This document shows, piece after piece, positions 8,729 through 18,416 of a stretch of DNA of 64,000 nt (the first letter of the stretch is position 1; every line of letters begins with the position of its first letter). This stretch comes from Halochromatium roseum (GTDB lineage Bacteria; Pseudomonadota; Gammaproteobacteria; Chromatiales; Chromatiaceae): assembly GCF_016653315.1 (NCBI RefSeq), contig NZ_NHSH01000074.1, forward strand, positions 1 through 64,000, in the 5' to 3' direction. Under the pieces are notes generated by a model. That model saw only the letters and a program-made list of their open reading frames with translations, had not been told where the DNA came from and did no database searches. A program made the position numbers and the translations under genes.

Positions 8729-10837
8729 ATGCTCTCCCTTTTACGGCGTCTTGCGCCCAACCGACATAGCGCACGCGACGGCAAGTCCGGGCACTTGCGT
8801 TGGCAGGTTCCCGACCTGATCGATTTCGACTACTACGTCGATGAAGACGAACGCTTGCTGCGTGAGCACCCGGCTGAACGCCGGCACTTAGCCGAGCGCG
8901 ATCGCGCTATCTACAAAGACCGGATCGAGCCGTTTATCGGCGACGCGGATGCCCATACGCGTCAGCATCGCAACCAGGCCCTGCGCTGGTGGCTCGAACG
9001 CCGACGCGATCAGGAAGAGCCGGAGATTGCGGAATTGCTTCCTGGCCAGGCCTTCGCGCGCGCGCAGCGCTTAGTCGCCACGGCGATGGGCCTGGTCGGC
9101 TTGGCGATCGGCATCGGCGCCGCATCAACGCTGCTCCATTACGAAGGCGATCATCCCGTCAATGTCTCCTGGTACCTATTCTGGCTGGTGCTGTTTCAAC
9201 TGATCCTGGTCGGCACCACCTTCGGGCTTTGGTACGGCCGGCGCTCCAAGCTCATCAAGGGCGCCACACAGGACATCTCATTCCTCGGCCAGGTGTTGCG
9301 CCCCCTGTTCTCGCGCGCTGCGCGCTGGGTGCAAAAACAGCGCCTGACGCATGTGCGACCTGACCTGCAAGAGCGCGCCAAGGCCAAGCGCGGCCTGCTG
9401 CAGGCTAACTACGCGCTCTACGGCCCAGCGAGCTACTTGCCCGTGCTAGTACCCGCGCAGGTGTTTGGCATTGGCTTCAATATCGGCGTCATCTTCATGA
9501 CCATGGCCCTGATCTGGTTTGCGGATCTCGGTTTCGGCTGGGGCTCGGCGATGAATATCCGCGCCGAGACCATCCAGGGCCTGATACGGTTCATCGCCCT
9601 GCCTTGGAGCTGGCTGCTCGGCGAAGGAGTAGGCCTGCCAACGCTGGATCAGATCGCTGGCACCCGCATCAGCCTCAAAGACCCCCTGTATGTGCTCGAT
9701 GCTGGGCACCTACGCTCTTGGCGCTGGTTCTTGGTGCTCTCGGTGCTCACCTACGGCCTACTCCCGCGCATCGCCTTGCTCGGCCTCTCGGCCCTCAAGC
9801 AGCGGCGGGCACTGGCTGCCCTGCCCTTCACGCATCAGTCCGCGCAAGCGCCCTATGCGCGGATGATCACGCCAAGCCTCGAGACCAAGATCATCCGTAA
9901 CGGCGAAGGGCCTGAGATGCCGATCCCGGCCCCGCTCAAGCCGCTCAGCAAACCGACCGCTGCACCGCGACCGGCGAAGACCGACGCTCGTGTTGAACCC
10001 AGATCTGAGCCCAGATCTGAGCCCAAATCCGAGCCCAGCGATGAGCCGCATACCACGACCGCGAGTGCACCATCGGCGGCAACGCAAACGAGGTCGGAAA
10101 CAACCGCTGCAGCGCCATCACATCCACCCTCGGCACCCGAGCCCCAGCAGACACCGCCGGCACCACCATCCGCAGCCTCTAAGCCGAAACCTGAGCCGAA
10201 GCCTGAGCCGAAATCGACACCGAAGCCTGAGTCGCGCCCGGAACCGCTGCCACTGCCCGGTCCAGCGGAGACGAGCACCGGCCCGTCGACGCAACCGCCT
10301 AGCGCCCATGCAGCGCTCGAACGCACCAGCGCAACGCCTGAATCCGAGGCGCCGCCTGTGGATCGGGTCACTGTCGATGCCGATGCCTGCGTGCTGCTCC
10401 TGCATATCGATGTTGCCGACCTGCTGGCGGAGCAGGATCATGCGCGGCTGCAGCAACTGCTGCGCAGCCAGACCGGCTGGCGGGTGGCTGCCGCAGTGAC
10501 CTACGGCGGCGGCCGTGCGATGGCGGATCAGACCGTCGAACTGATCAGCAATGCGATTTGGCACGCACCGCCGCCTCGGATCGCGCTGATCCAAGACGGA
10601 TCACAGCCCCCGATCACCGAAAATCTCCGCTTTTTGCGCAGCGTCCGCGCCGCAGCTGGCGAGCAGGCGCAGGTATTACTGGCGCTGATTGGCGATCCTG
10701 ACGACGATGAAGATGATCCGCTGCCGCCACTGAGCGATTTCGACTTTGCCGATTGGCAGCGCAAGATCGAGCAGATGGGCGACCCCTATTTGCGGCTGGT
10801 CATGCTCGCGCCGCCTGATGATGATGAGGCTGAATGA
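8729..10837 (+). CDS. DUF2868 membrane protein paired with a GTPase
   Basis: A 702-residue inner-membrane protein. The N-terminus (LIDFDYYVDEDE near 30) and the following charged helix match DUF2868. Hydrophobic helices lie near residues 115-135, 145-170, 230-265 and 325-350. Residues about 395-540 are a low-complexity Pro/Glu/Lys/Ser linker with repeated SEPRSEP and KPEPKPEP units, followed by a folded-looking acidic domain ending in DDDEAE. Its TGA overlaps the ATG of the downstream GTPase (ATGATGG at 10834), so the two are co-translated. DUF2868 and DUF3482 genes are known to occur as a pair, but their role is unknown. No strong ribosome site precedes ATG 8729. Confidence 0.75.
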   Translation: MLSLLRRLAPNRHSARDGKSGHLRWQVPDLIDFDYYVDEDERLLREHPAERRHLAERDRAIYKDRIEPFIGDADAHTRQHRNQALRWWLERRRDQEEPEIAELLPGQAFARAQRLVATAMGLVGLAIGIGAASTLLHYEGDHPVNVSWYLFWLVLFQLILVGTTFGLWYGRRSKLIKGATQDISFLGQVLRPLFSRAARWVQKQRLTHVRPDLQERAKAKRGLLQANYALYGPASYLPVLVPAQVFGIGFNIGVIFMTMALIWFADLGFGWGSAMNIRAETIQGLIRFIALPWSWLLGEGVGLPTLDQIAGTRISLKDPLYVLDAGHLRSWRWFLVLSVLTYGLLPRIALLGLSALKQRRALAALPFTHQSAQAPYARMITPSLETKIIRNGEGPEMPIPAPLKPLSKPTAAPRPAKTDARVEPRSEPRSEPKSEPSDEPHTTTASAPSAATQTRSETTAAAPSHPPSAPEPQQTPPAPPSAASKPKPEPKPEPKSTPKPESRPEPLPLPGPAETSTGPSTQPPSAHAALERTSATPESEAPPVDRVTVDADACVLLLHIDVADLLAEQDHARLQQLLRSQTGWRVAAAVTYGGGRAMADQTVELISNAIWHAPPPRIALIQDGSQPPITENLRFLRSVRAAAGEQAQVLLALIGDPDDDEDDPLPPLSDFDFADWQRKIEQMGDPYLRLVMLAPPDDDEAE

Positions 10838-12276
10838 TGGAAGCTCAGGTTCCTACACTCGCCATCGTTGGCCATCCGAATGCCGGAAAATCGTCGGTCG
10901 TCGCTACGCTGACCGAGAACGATCGCATCGCCATCGACAAGCGCGCCGGCACCACGACACGCTCTGACGAATATCCGGTCGAGATCGATGGCAAGGCGGT
11001 GATGCGCTTCGTCGACACGCCCGGCTTTCAGAATCCGACCGATATCCTCGAGTGGTTTCAACAGCATGCAGACGAGATCGATCTCCCGCGCGCATTCTTG
11101 AATGCGCACGCCAATGACCGGCTCTACAGTCACGACTGCGCCTTGATGCGGCCGCTTGCCGATGGCGCAGGCATCATCTTGGTGGTCGACGGCTCAAAGC
11201 GAATCAAGGAGAAGGACCGCACCGAGATGGAACTGCTGCGCCTCACCGGACGTCCGCGCATGGCCATCCTCAACAACCTGACCAGTAACACCAAGCACAT
11301 GGCCGCTTGGCAGGACGCACTCAACAAGTCCTTCAACTCGGTGCGCGAGTTCAACGCGCATCGCGCCACCTATGCTGAGCGCATCGCACTCCTGAACGCC
11401 CTCAAGACCATCGACCAACGCTGGGAGCCGATGCTGCACGAGACGGTGCGCGCCTTCGAGCGCGACTGGCAGCGGCGCATTGATCACAGCGTCGATAGCA
11501 TCCTCGACCTCCTGCGCAAGGCGTTGACCTTCAAGGTGGTCAAGATCGTCAAGTTGAACGAACTCAGCTCGGACCGAGAACGCGAGTCGATTCGCCAACG
11601 CCTGAACGAGAGCCTGCAGGATGGGCTCCGCACGCTCGAAACGGAGGCCCAGACCGAGATACGAACGCATTTCAAGCATCACGTCTGGAATGTCGCGCCC
11701 GACTCCTTGCTGGTCAAGGATCTGTTTTCAGACGAGGTCGAGCGCCATCTCGGTCTCAACCGGCATCAGACGGTCCTCGCGAGTGCTGCCGCGGGTGCCG
11801 CCACTGGGGGGGCGATCGATCTGGGTGTCGGGGGCCTCTCGTTCGGCGCCGGCACCCTGATCGGCGCCGGCGTTGGCGGCGTGCTCGGCGTGCTCGGCAC
11901 CTCGCAGCTGGCCAAGCTCGATATCCAGCGCACACTCGGCGTCGAGCGCTTCACGCTCGGGCCGGTGAGCAACCCCCGCTTCCCGTTTGTCCTGCTCGAC
12001 CGCAGCATCCTCTACTGCGCGCGCGCCATGAACTGGGCCCATGGCCGCCAGGCGGCCGATGAGAGCGCGCCCAACCGCGTTCCAGATCAGGCGCCGAAGA
12101 AGCAGCGTGGATTTACCGAGGCCCTCGACGGCGAAGATCATAAGGTCCTGGCCAAATTCTTTGCCGCCGCCCGCAAGGGCAAGCATTCCACACAGGAACA
12201 GCGCGTCCGCGAGATCTTAGGCAGCATCCTGCACGATCTGTCCACCGACAAGATCGACAGCCGCGCAAATCTCTAA
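10834..12276 (+). CDS. DUF3482-type Era-like GTPase
   Basis: A 480-residue protein with an N-terminal G domain: P-loop GHPNAGKSS (13-21), switch region GTTTRS, G3 motif DTPGF near 68 and an LNNLTSN segment near the usual NKxD position. The middle is a long charged alpha-helical region. Near residues 310-360 a glycine/alanine-rich hydrophobic hairpin (repeats of GAGVGGVLG type) resembles the membrane-inserting segments of dynamin-like or DUF697 proteins. This fits a GTPase that acts at the membrane with the DUF2868 partner encoded immediately upstream; the partnership is inferred from the ATGA-type overlap. It is followed after 16 nt by mrpA. Confidence 0.78.
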   Translation: MMEAQVPTLAIVGHPNAGKSSVVATLTENDRIAIDKRAGTTTRSDEYPVEIDGKAVMRFVDTPGFQNPTDILEWFQQHADEIDLPRAFLNAHANDRLYSHDCALMRPLADGAGIILVVDGSKRIKEKDRTEMELLRLTGRPRMAILNNLTSNTKHMAAWQDALNKSFNSVREFNAHRATYAERIALLNALKTIDQRWEPMLHETVRAFERDWQRRIDHSVDSILDLLRKALTFKVVKIVKLNELSSDRERESIRQRLNESLQDGLRTLETEAQTEIRTHFKHHVWNVAPDSLLVKDLFSDEVERHLGLNRHQTVLASAAAGAATGGAIDLGVGGLSFGAGTLIGAGVGGVLGVLGTSQLAKLDIQRTLGVERFTLGPVSNPRFPFVLLDRSILYCARAMNWAHGRQAADESAPNRVPDQAPKKQRGFTEALDGEDHKVLAKFFAAARKGKHSTQEQRVREILGSILHDLSTDKIDSRANL

Positions 12277-12292
12277 GGTTCGTCTTTAAGCC

Positions 12293-15103
12293 ATGACCAA
12301 CCTGCCACTGATCGTTCTGATCCCGTTCATCGGCGCCATGCTACCGCCCTGGGCCGTGATGACCGGGCGGCCTTGGTCGGCCTGGGTCACTGGCGGCGTC
12401 GCCCTCGCAGCCCTGGCGCTGACGATCGTCCCAGGCCTATCGGTGATGCAGGGCGAGACCCTGATCTGGCAGTTGGACTGGTTCCCTGCGTTAGGGCTGT
12501 CGCTCGCATTCCGGCTCGATGGCCTGGCGCTGCTGTTCGTGCTGATGATCCTCATCATCGGCCTGCTGGTGATCCTGTACGCGCGCTGGTATCTCGCCGA
12601 GCAGGACCCAATGGGCCGCTTCTACGCCTATCTACTGCTGTTCATGGGCTCCATGCTCGGACTGGTGATGTCCGAGAACCTGATCCAACTGCTGATGTTC
12701 TGGGAGCTGACCAGCATCAGCTCCTTTCTGCTGATCAGCTATTGGCGCCAGCGTGCGGATGCCCGCCAAGGCGCGCGCATCGCGCTCGCGATCACCGGCG
12801 GCGGTGGTCTCGCCTTGCTCGGTGGCATCCTCCTGCTCGGGGAGATCGTCGGTAGCTACGACCTCAGCGCCGTGCTGGCCGCGGGCAAGCGTATCCATGC
12901 TGATCCGCTCTATGTGCCGGCACTGGTGCTGATCCTGCTCGGGGTGTTCACCAAGTCGGCCCAGTTTCCGTTCCATTTCTGGCTGCCGCATGCGATGGCA
13001 GCGCCAACCCCGGTCAGCGCCTATCTACACTCGGCGACCATGGTCAAGGCTGGCGTGTTCTTGCTCGCCCGGCTGTTCCCGGCCCTCTCCGGCTCTGAGG
13101 CCTGGACCTGGATCGTCGCCCCTGTCGGGCTGCTGACGTTGCTGGTCGGTGCTTATAATGCCTTTTTCAAACATGACCTCAAGGGCCTGCTGGCCTACTC
13201 GACCATCAGCCACCTCGGCCTGATCACCCTGCTGTTCGGCATTGGCACACCCTTGGCGGCGGTCGCTGGCGTGTTCCACATCATGAACCATGCGACCTTC
13301 AAGGCATCGCTGTTCATGGCCGCTGGCATCATCGATCACGAGGCGGGCACGCGCGATATGCGCCGCCTCGCCGGACTCTGGAAGTTCATGCCGCAGACCG
13401 GCCTGTTGGCAATGATTGCCGCCGCTGCCATGGCCGGGGTGCCGCTGCTGAATGGATTCTTGTCGAAGGAGATGTTCTTCGAGAAGACCGTCTACATGGC
13501 CAGTTTCGCCGAAAGCTTCTGGTTGTTGCCGGTGCTGGCGACGATTGCGGGCGCGCTCGCGGTCGCCTACTCGCTGCGCTTCATCCATGATGTCTTCTTC
13601 AACGGCACCCCAACCGACCTGCCGCGTACCCCGCATGACCCCTCGCGCTGGATGCTGGTGCCGGTCGAGGTGTTGGTGGTGATCTGCATCGCGGTCGGTA
13701 TCCTACCGAGCCTCACCTTCGGGCCGCTGCTCGGGATCGCCGTCGGCGCCGTGCTGCAGGCGCCAGCCCCTGACTACAGCCTCAAGGTCTGGCACGGCTT
13801 CACGCCAGCGCTCGGCATGAGCATGCTGGCGCTCGCCGGTGGCGCCCTGATCTACGCGATTCGCCAACCGCTGTTCCGCTGGCACGAGACACTGTTCGGC
13901 CGCATCGATGCGCGCGCCCTGTTCGAGGGCTTTGAGCGCGCCCTGCTCTGGAGCAGCCGCGCCTTAGATCAACTGATCCATCGTCGATCTTTGCAGTTCA
14001 TGCTCATGGTGTTGATCAGCGCCGCGCTGGTCATGCTGGCGCGCGGTTTCTGGGGCATGCCCATCACGGGCAGCGCCACCCTGCTGCCGATCGACCCGGT
14101 CAGCACCAGCGCCGCCCTCTGCCTAGCAGCCGGCGCCATCGGCACGGTCGTCTGGCATCGGCAGCGTTGGACCGCGCTGGTGATGCTGAGCGTAGTCGGT
14201 CTGATCATCGCGCTGGCCTTCGTCAAGCTCTCAGCGCCGGATCTGGCACTCACCCAGCTCTCGGTCGAGATGGTCACCATCGTGCTGCTCTTGCTGGCGC
14301 TGCACTTTCTGCCCAAACGCACGCCGCGCGAATCCTCGCTGCCGCGCAAGCTGCGCGACCTGCTGCTGGCCCTGCTTGGCGGCGGCGCCACCGCGCTGCT
14401 GACCTGGGCGGTGCTGACACGCCCCTACGACAGCATCTCCGGTTGGATGCTCGAGAACAGCGTTCCCGGCGGTGGCGGTACCAATGTGGTGAATGTGATC
14501 CTGGTCGACTTCCGCGGCTTCGACACCCTCGGTGAGATCACCGTGCTCGCCATCGCCGCGATCGGCATCTACATGATGCTGCGCGATCTGCGGCTCGACG
14601 TCCCGCTCACCGACGACCAGGGCCGGCCCTGGAGCAGCGATGTGAATCCGCTCATCCTCGCCACCTTCTCGCGCTTGCTGTTGCCCTTGGCGCTGATGGT
14701 CGCGGTGTTCATCTTCCTGCGCGGCCATAACCTCCCTGGCGGTGGCTTCATCGCCGGGCTGATCATCTCGGTGGCGCTGGTGATGCAATATCTGGCCAAT
14801 GGCATCGCCTGGACCAAACTGCGCCTCTCTGGCGAGCTGCATCCGCTGATCGGCCTGGGCCTGCTGCTGGTAACCGCCACCGGGCTTGGCAGCTGGTACT
14901 TCGGCTATCCGTTCCTGACCTCGACCCATGGCCATCTGCATCTACCCGTCATCGGTGATCTCGAGCTGGCCTCGGTCATGCTGTTCGATCTCGGCGTCAT
15001 GCTGGTGGTCATCGGCATCACCCTGGTGATCCTGATCCGACTCGGCCGCATTGGCCTCGTGCAACGCCGTGTTGCCATCGACGATTCCGACTTAAAGCGC
15101 TAA
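12293..15103 (+). CDS. mrpA: Mrp/Mnh Na+/H+ antiporter subunit A fused to B
   Basis: At 936 residues this combines the NuoL-like MrpA core (residues about 60-480, many helices, with MFWELTSISSFLLI and the histidine-bearing HSATMVKAG) and a C-terminal MrpB-like domain (about 640-930, with PGGGTNVVNVILVDFRGFDT and LPGGGFIAGL). In this arrangement the A and B subunits form one chain. The complex exchanges Na+ for H+ using the proton gradient, giving salt and pH tolerance. It heads a six-gene operon; its TAA shares a base with the ATG of mrpC. Confidence 0.9.
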   Translation: MTNLPLIVLIPFIGAMLPPWAVMTGRPWSAWVTGGVALAALALTIVPGLSVMQGETLIWQLDWFPALGLSLAFRLDGLALLFVLMILIIGLLVILYARWYLAEQDPMGRFYAYLLLFMGSMLGLVMSENLIQLLMFWELTSISSFLLISYWRQRADARQGARIALAITGGGGLALLGGILLLGEIVGSYDLSAVLAAGKRIHADPLYVPALVLILLGVFTKSAQFPFHFWLPHAMAAPTPVSAYLHSATMVKAGVFLLARLFPALSGSEAWTWIVAPVGLLTLLVGAYNAFFKHDLKGLLAYSTISHLGLITLLFGIGTPLAAVAGVFHIMNHATFKASLFMAAGIIDHEAGTRDMRRLAGLWKFMPQTGLLAMIAAAAMAGVPLLNGFLSKEMFFEKTVYMASFAESFWLLPVLATIAGALAVAYSLRFIHDVFFNGTPTDLPRTPHDPSRWMLVPVEVLVVICIAVGILPSLTFGPLLGIAVGAVLQAPAPDYSLKVWHGFTPALGMSMLALAGGALIYAIRQPLFRWHETLFGRIDARALFEGFERALLWSSRALDQLIHRRSLQFMLMVLISAALVMLARGFWGMPITGSATLLPIDPVSTSAALCLAAGAIGTVVWHRQRWTALVMLSVVGLIIALAFVKLSAPDLALTQLSVEMVTIVLLLLALHFLPKRTPRESSLPRKLRDLLLALLGGGATALLTWAVLTRPYDSISGWMLENSVPGGGGTNVVNVILVDFRGFDTLGEITVLAIAAIGIYMMLRDLRLDVPLTDDQGRPWSSDVNPLILATFSRLLLPLALMVAVFIFLRGHNLPGGGFIAGLIISVALVMQYLANGIAWTKLRLSGELHPLIGLGLLLVTATGLGSWYFGYPFLTSTHGHLHLPVIGDLELASVMLFDLGVMLVVIGITLVILIRLGRIGLVQRRVAIDDSDLKR

Positions 15104-15429
15104 TGGAAGCACTCATCGCTCTCTCCGTCGGGCTCCTAACGGCCTGTGGTATCTACCTGCTTCTGCGCGGACGGACCTTTCCGGTCGTGCTCGGCATCAC
15201 CCTACTGTCGTATGCGGTGAACCTGTTCTTGTTCGTCATGGGCCGCTTGAGCATCGGGGTGCCAGCCATTCTCGAGCCGAATCGCACCGACTATGCCGAC
15301 CCCTTACCCCAGGCACTGGTGCTGACCGCCATCGTGATCGGCTTCGGCATGACGGCCTTTGTCGTCGTGCTCGCGTTGCGGGCGCGGGCCGACCTGGGTA
15401 ACGACCACGTCGATGGACGCGAGCCATGA
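15103..15429 (+). CDS. mrpC: Mrp/Mnh antiporter subunit C
   Basis: A 108-residue NuoK-like membrane protein with three hydrophobic helices. It carries GIYLLLRGRTFPVVLGI and the DPLPQALVLTAIVIGFG segment characteristic of MrpC/MnhC. It overlaps mrpA (TAATG) and mrpD (ATGA), so its translation is coupled to both. Confidence 0.9.
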   Translation: MEALIALSVGLLTACGIYLLLRGRTFPVVLGITLLSYAVNLFLFVMGRLSIGVPAILEPNRTDYADPLPQALVLTAIVIGFGMTAFVVVLALRARADLGNDHVDGREP

Positions 15430-17036
15430 CTGACCTTGGCAACCATGTAGTCATTGCGCCGATCCTGGTGCCTTTGCTGACCGGCACCCTGCTGGTGCTG
15501 CTGCGCGGCAGCGCGACGCCGCTGCGCCGCACCATCAGCATGCTCGGCATCCAGCTACTGCTCGCGGCCTCGCTCTGGCTGCTGCTGCAGGTTGCAAACG
15601 GCGATCTGCTGGTCTATCAGCTCGGTAGCTGGGCCGCGCCTTATGGCATCGTGCTGGTCGCCGATCGACTCTCCGCGGCGATGGTGATGGTGACCTCGGT
15701 GCTCGCCCTGTTCGCGATGATGCACGCGATCCAGGGCAGCGATCGGCGCGGGCGCCAATACCACGTGCTGTTCCAATTCCTGCTGATGGGCCTGAATGGC
15801 GCCTTCCTCACCGGCGATCTGTTCAACCTCTTTGTCTTCTTCGAGATCTTGCTGATCGCCTCCTATGGCATGCTGCTGCATGGCGGTGGCGCAGCCCGGA
15901 GCAAGGCCGGCCTGCATTACGTGGTCGTCAATCTGGTCGGCTCGAGCCTATTCCTGTTCGCGGTCGGCACCCTCTACGGCGTGCTCGGCACGCTGAACAT
16001 GGCCGATCTCGCGCTGCGTGTCGCCGCCTTACCGCCTGAAGAGGTCGGTCTGGTCCGTGCGGCGGCGCTGCTCTTATTCGTAGTGTTCGCACTCAAGGCC
16101 GCGCTGGTGCCCCTCCACCTCTGGCTGCCCGGCGCCTATTCGGCCGCGGGTCCGGCCTCAGTCGCCCTGTTCGCGATCATGACCAAGGTCGGCGGCTATT
16201 CGATCCTCCGCGTCTACAGCCTGATCTTTGGCGCCGAGGCGGGTCCGCTCGCCAACCTGGTCGAGCCCTGGCTGCTGGTGCTCGGGCTCCTGACCATCAT
16301 CGTCGGCACCATCGGCGTCTTGGCCAGCCGCAACCTGGCCCTGTTGGTCGCGTACCTGGTGGTGATCTCGAGCGGCAGCATCCTGACTGCGTTTGGCCTT
16401 GGCAGCCAGGCAGCACTGAGCGCCGGCCTCTATTACAGTTTCCAATCCGCATTGGTCACCGCTGCCCTGTTCATGCTCACCGAGAATGTCGCCCGTACCC
16501 GCGGTGCCTTTGCCGACCAACTGCGTGCCGGACCGATGCTGCCGGCAGCGAATCTGCTCGGCGGGCTCTTCCTGGTCTTGGCCCTGGCCGTGGCTGGCGT
16601 GCCGCCGCTGTCTGGATTCATCGGCAAGGTCTTGATCATCCAGGCCAGCCTGGACACCCCAGCAATCGCCTGGATCATGGCCATCGTGCTCAGCACCAGC
16701 CTACTGACGCTGATGGCATTGGCGCGCGCCGGCAGCACCTTATTCTTCAAGACCGACACCAACGCCGGCGCCGCCACTTTGCCAGATACGGCTAACCTGG
16801 TCCCGGTGGCAGCGGTGGCGGTGATCAGCCTGCTCTACGTGGTCTTCGCCAGTCCGATCTACAGCTATACCGAGGCGGCCGCGGCCCAGCTCCTGAGCCC
16901 TGCAGACTACATCGAGGCGGTCCTCGACGCCGAGACGCAGGCTAGCGATGAGACGCGACTCGACAGCAAGACGTTAATTGAAGGCGAGACGACGCCAGAC
17001 GGCATGGCATTGCCGTCACACGCTGGTGGGCATTGA
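15426..17036 (+). CDS. mrpD: Mrp/Mnh antiporter subunit D
   Basis: A 536-residue NuoN/NuoM-like subunit with about 14 helices. Typical elements are FNLFVFFEILLIASYGML, LKAALVPLHLWLPGAYSAAGPASVALFAIMTKVG and the loop GVPPLSGFIGK, including the conserved lysines and glutamate of the proton channel. A hydrophilic tail of about 45 residues rich in Asp/Glu/Thr follows the last helix, longer than usual. It starts within mrpC (4-nt overlap). Confidence 0.92.
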   Translation: MTDLGNHVVIAPILVPLLTGTLLVLLRGSATPLRRTISMLGIQLLLAASLWLLLQVANGDLLVYQLGSWAAPYGIVLVADRLSAAMVMVTSVLALFAMMHAIQGSDRRGRQYHVLFQFLLMGLNGAFLTGDLFNLFVFFEILLIASYGMLLHGGGAARSKAGLHYVVVNLVGSSLFLFAVGTLYGVLGTLNMADLALRVAALPPEEVGLVRAAALLLFVVFALKAALVPLHLWLPGAYSAAGPASVALFAIMTKVGGYSILRVYSLIFGAEAGPLANLVEPWLLVLGLLTIIVGTIGVLASRNLALLVAYLVVISSGSILTAFGLGSQAALSAGLYYSFQSALVTAALFMLTENVARTRGAFADQLRAGPMLPAANLLGGLFLVLALAVAGVPPLSGFIGKVLIIQASLDTPAIAWIMAIVLSTSLLTLMALARAGSTLFFKTDTNAGAATLPDTANLVPVAAVAVISLLYVVFASPIYSYTEAAAAQLLSPADYIEAVLDAETQASDETRLDSKTLIEGETTPDGMALPSHAGGH

Positions 17037-17043
17037 TTAACCG

Positions 17044-17535
17044 ATGAAAACGTTATTCCCACATCCGATCCTGTCACTCATGCTGCTGGGCCTCTGGCTG
17101 CTCCTGGTCAACTCGATCAGCCCCGGTCAGATCCTGCTCGGCGCGCTGCTGGCTTGGCTGATCCCGCTCTACACCGCGCGCTTCTGGACCGCTCAGATCC
17201 ACATCCGGCGACCCCTGCTCCTGCTCAAGCTCACCGGCACCGTACTCGTCGATATCCTAACCGCCAACATTGCGGTCGCGCGCTTGATCCTCGGACCGAG
17301 AGCGCACATCCAGCCTGGCTTTATTCGCATGCCACTGCGCGTGAAGGGGAACGTTAGCGTCAGTCTGTTGGCGAACATCATCACCCTCACACCCGGCACC
17401 CTATCAGCCTCGCTGAGTCCCGATCGCAGTGAACTGATCATCCACGCGCTGCAGGGCAATGAGCCCGAGGCGATTATCGCTGACATCCGCGAGCGCTACG
17501 AGCAACCGCTACTTGATGCTCTGGAACAGACCTGA
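17044..17535 (+). CDS. mrpE: Mrp/Mnh antiporter subunit E
   Basis: A 163-residue subunit with an N-terminal hydrophobic region of two or three helices (LMLLGLWLLLVNSISPGQILLG), followed by the cytoplasmic part with RMPLRVKG and the conserved LANIITLTPGTLS motif. It begins 7 nt after mrpD. It is separated from mrpF by an unusual 148-nt gap, whereas the other junctions of the operon overlap or are tight. Confidence 0.9.
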   Translation: MKTLFPHPILSLMLLGLWLLLVNSISPGQILLGALLAWLIPLYTARFWTAQIHIRRPLLLLKLTGTVLVDILTANIAVARLILGPRAHIQPGFIRMPLRVKGNVSVSLLANIITLTPGTLSASLSPDRSELIIHALQGNEPEAIIADIRERYEQPLLDALEQT

Positions 17536-17683
17536 GGTTTTTGAAAGGATGAACGATGAAGGGTTAAGTGGATGGATGGCAGTGTCTTGAAATTTCTTCT
17601 TATCCGCGGTTGAAAATGCTCTTTTTGGGTGAATCAATCCCGACAATGGTTGACGAAGTCAGGTGACTGATGGAGACAAGGCG

Positions 17684-17980
17684 ATGAACGAGCTGCCCGA
17701 GACCGGGCTGATCCTCAACCTGGCGCTAGCAGTGGGCTTCCTGCTGGTGACCGTGGCGGTATTGCTGTCGCTCTGGCGCCTGCTCATCGGCCCAGATCAA
17801 CCAGACCGCATCCTGGCCCTCGACACCCTCTATGTGAACACCGTCGCGCTGCTGGTGCTGCTCGATATCAAGCTCGCCAGCAGTCTCTACTTCGAAGCCG
17901 CGCTACTGATCGCCTTATTCGGCTTCGTCGGCACCGTGGCCCTGGCCAAGTTCTTGACCCGAGGGGACATCATCGAGTGA
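17684..17980 (+). CDS. mrpF: Mrp/Mnh antiporter subunit F
   Basis: About 98 residues with three hydrophobic helices. Family marks are LLIGPDQPDRILALDTL and the GFVGTVALAKFLTRGDIIE end. ATG 17684 is chosen because GGAG lies 8 nt upstream; an in-frame ATG at 17663 would add seven polar residues with no ribosome site. The stop overlaps the start of mrpG by 4 nt. Confidence 0.9.
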   Translation: MNELPETGLILNLALAVGFLLVTVAVLLSLWRLLIGPDQPDRILALDTLYVNTVALLVLLDIKLASSLYFEAALLIALFGFVGTVALAKFLTRGDIIE

Positions 17981-18393
17981 CTACCGAGCTAACAACGCTG
18001 CTGGTCGAGATCTTCGTCGCGTTGCTGATCCTGATCGGCGCCGGCTTTACCCTACTCGGCTCCTTCGGCCTGGTCCGCCTACGCGACCTCTATGAGCGGC
18101 TGCACACCCCAACCAAAGCCACCACCCTCGGCGTCGGTAGCCTGCTGATCGCCTCAGCGGTATTCTTTACCTGGCGCGAGCCCGGCGTCTCGCTACACGA
18201 GGTTCTCGTCGCCGTGTTCCTCTTCATCACCGCGCCAGTCAGCGCACATCTCATCGCCAAGGCGGCCTTACACCAGCGCAGCCCAAGCCGCTCTGGACTG
18301 CCGCCCGAGACCTTGCTTGAAAAGCATGATGGTCACGGCGCGAAACCGAGGCCCGACGCCGAGACCAAACAGAAACCTAGCCAACCCGGTTGA
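17977..18393 (+). CDS. mrpG: Mrp/Mnh antiporter subunit G
   Basis: A 138-residue subunit with three helices and the conserved GSFGLVRLRDLYERLHTPTKA and APVSAHLIAKAA segments of MrpG. A polar C-terminal tail of about 40 residues follows. It ends the operon; 24 nt later the convergent cti gene ends, and the short gap contains two copies of CTCACCACTA. Confidence 0.9.
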   Translation: MTTELTTLLVEIFVALLILIGAGFTLLGSFGLVRLRDLYERLHTPTKATTLGVGSLLIASAVFFTWREPGVSLHEVLVAVFLFITAPVSAHLIAKAALHQRSPSRSGLPPETLLEKHDGHGAKPRPDAETKQKPSQPG

Positions 18394-18416
18394 CACTCAC
18401 CACTACTCACCACTAC

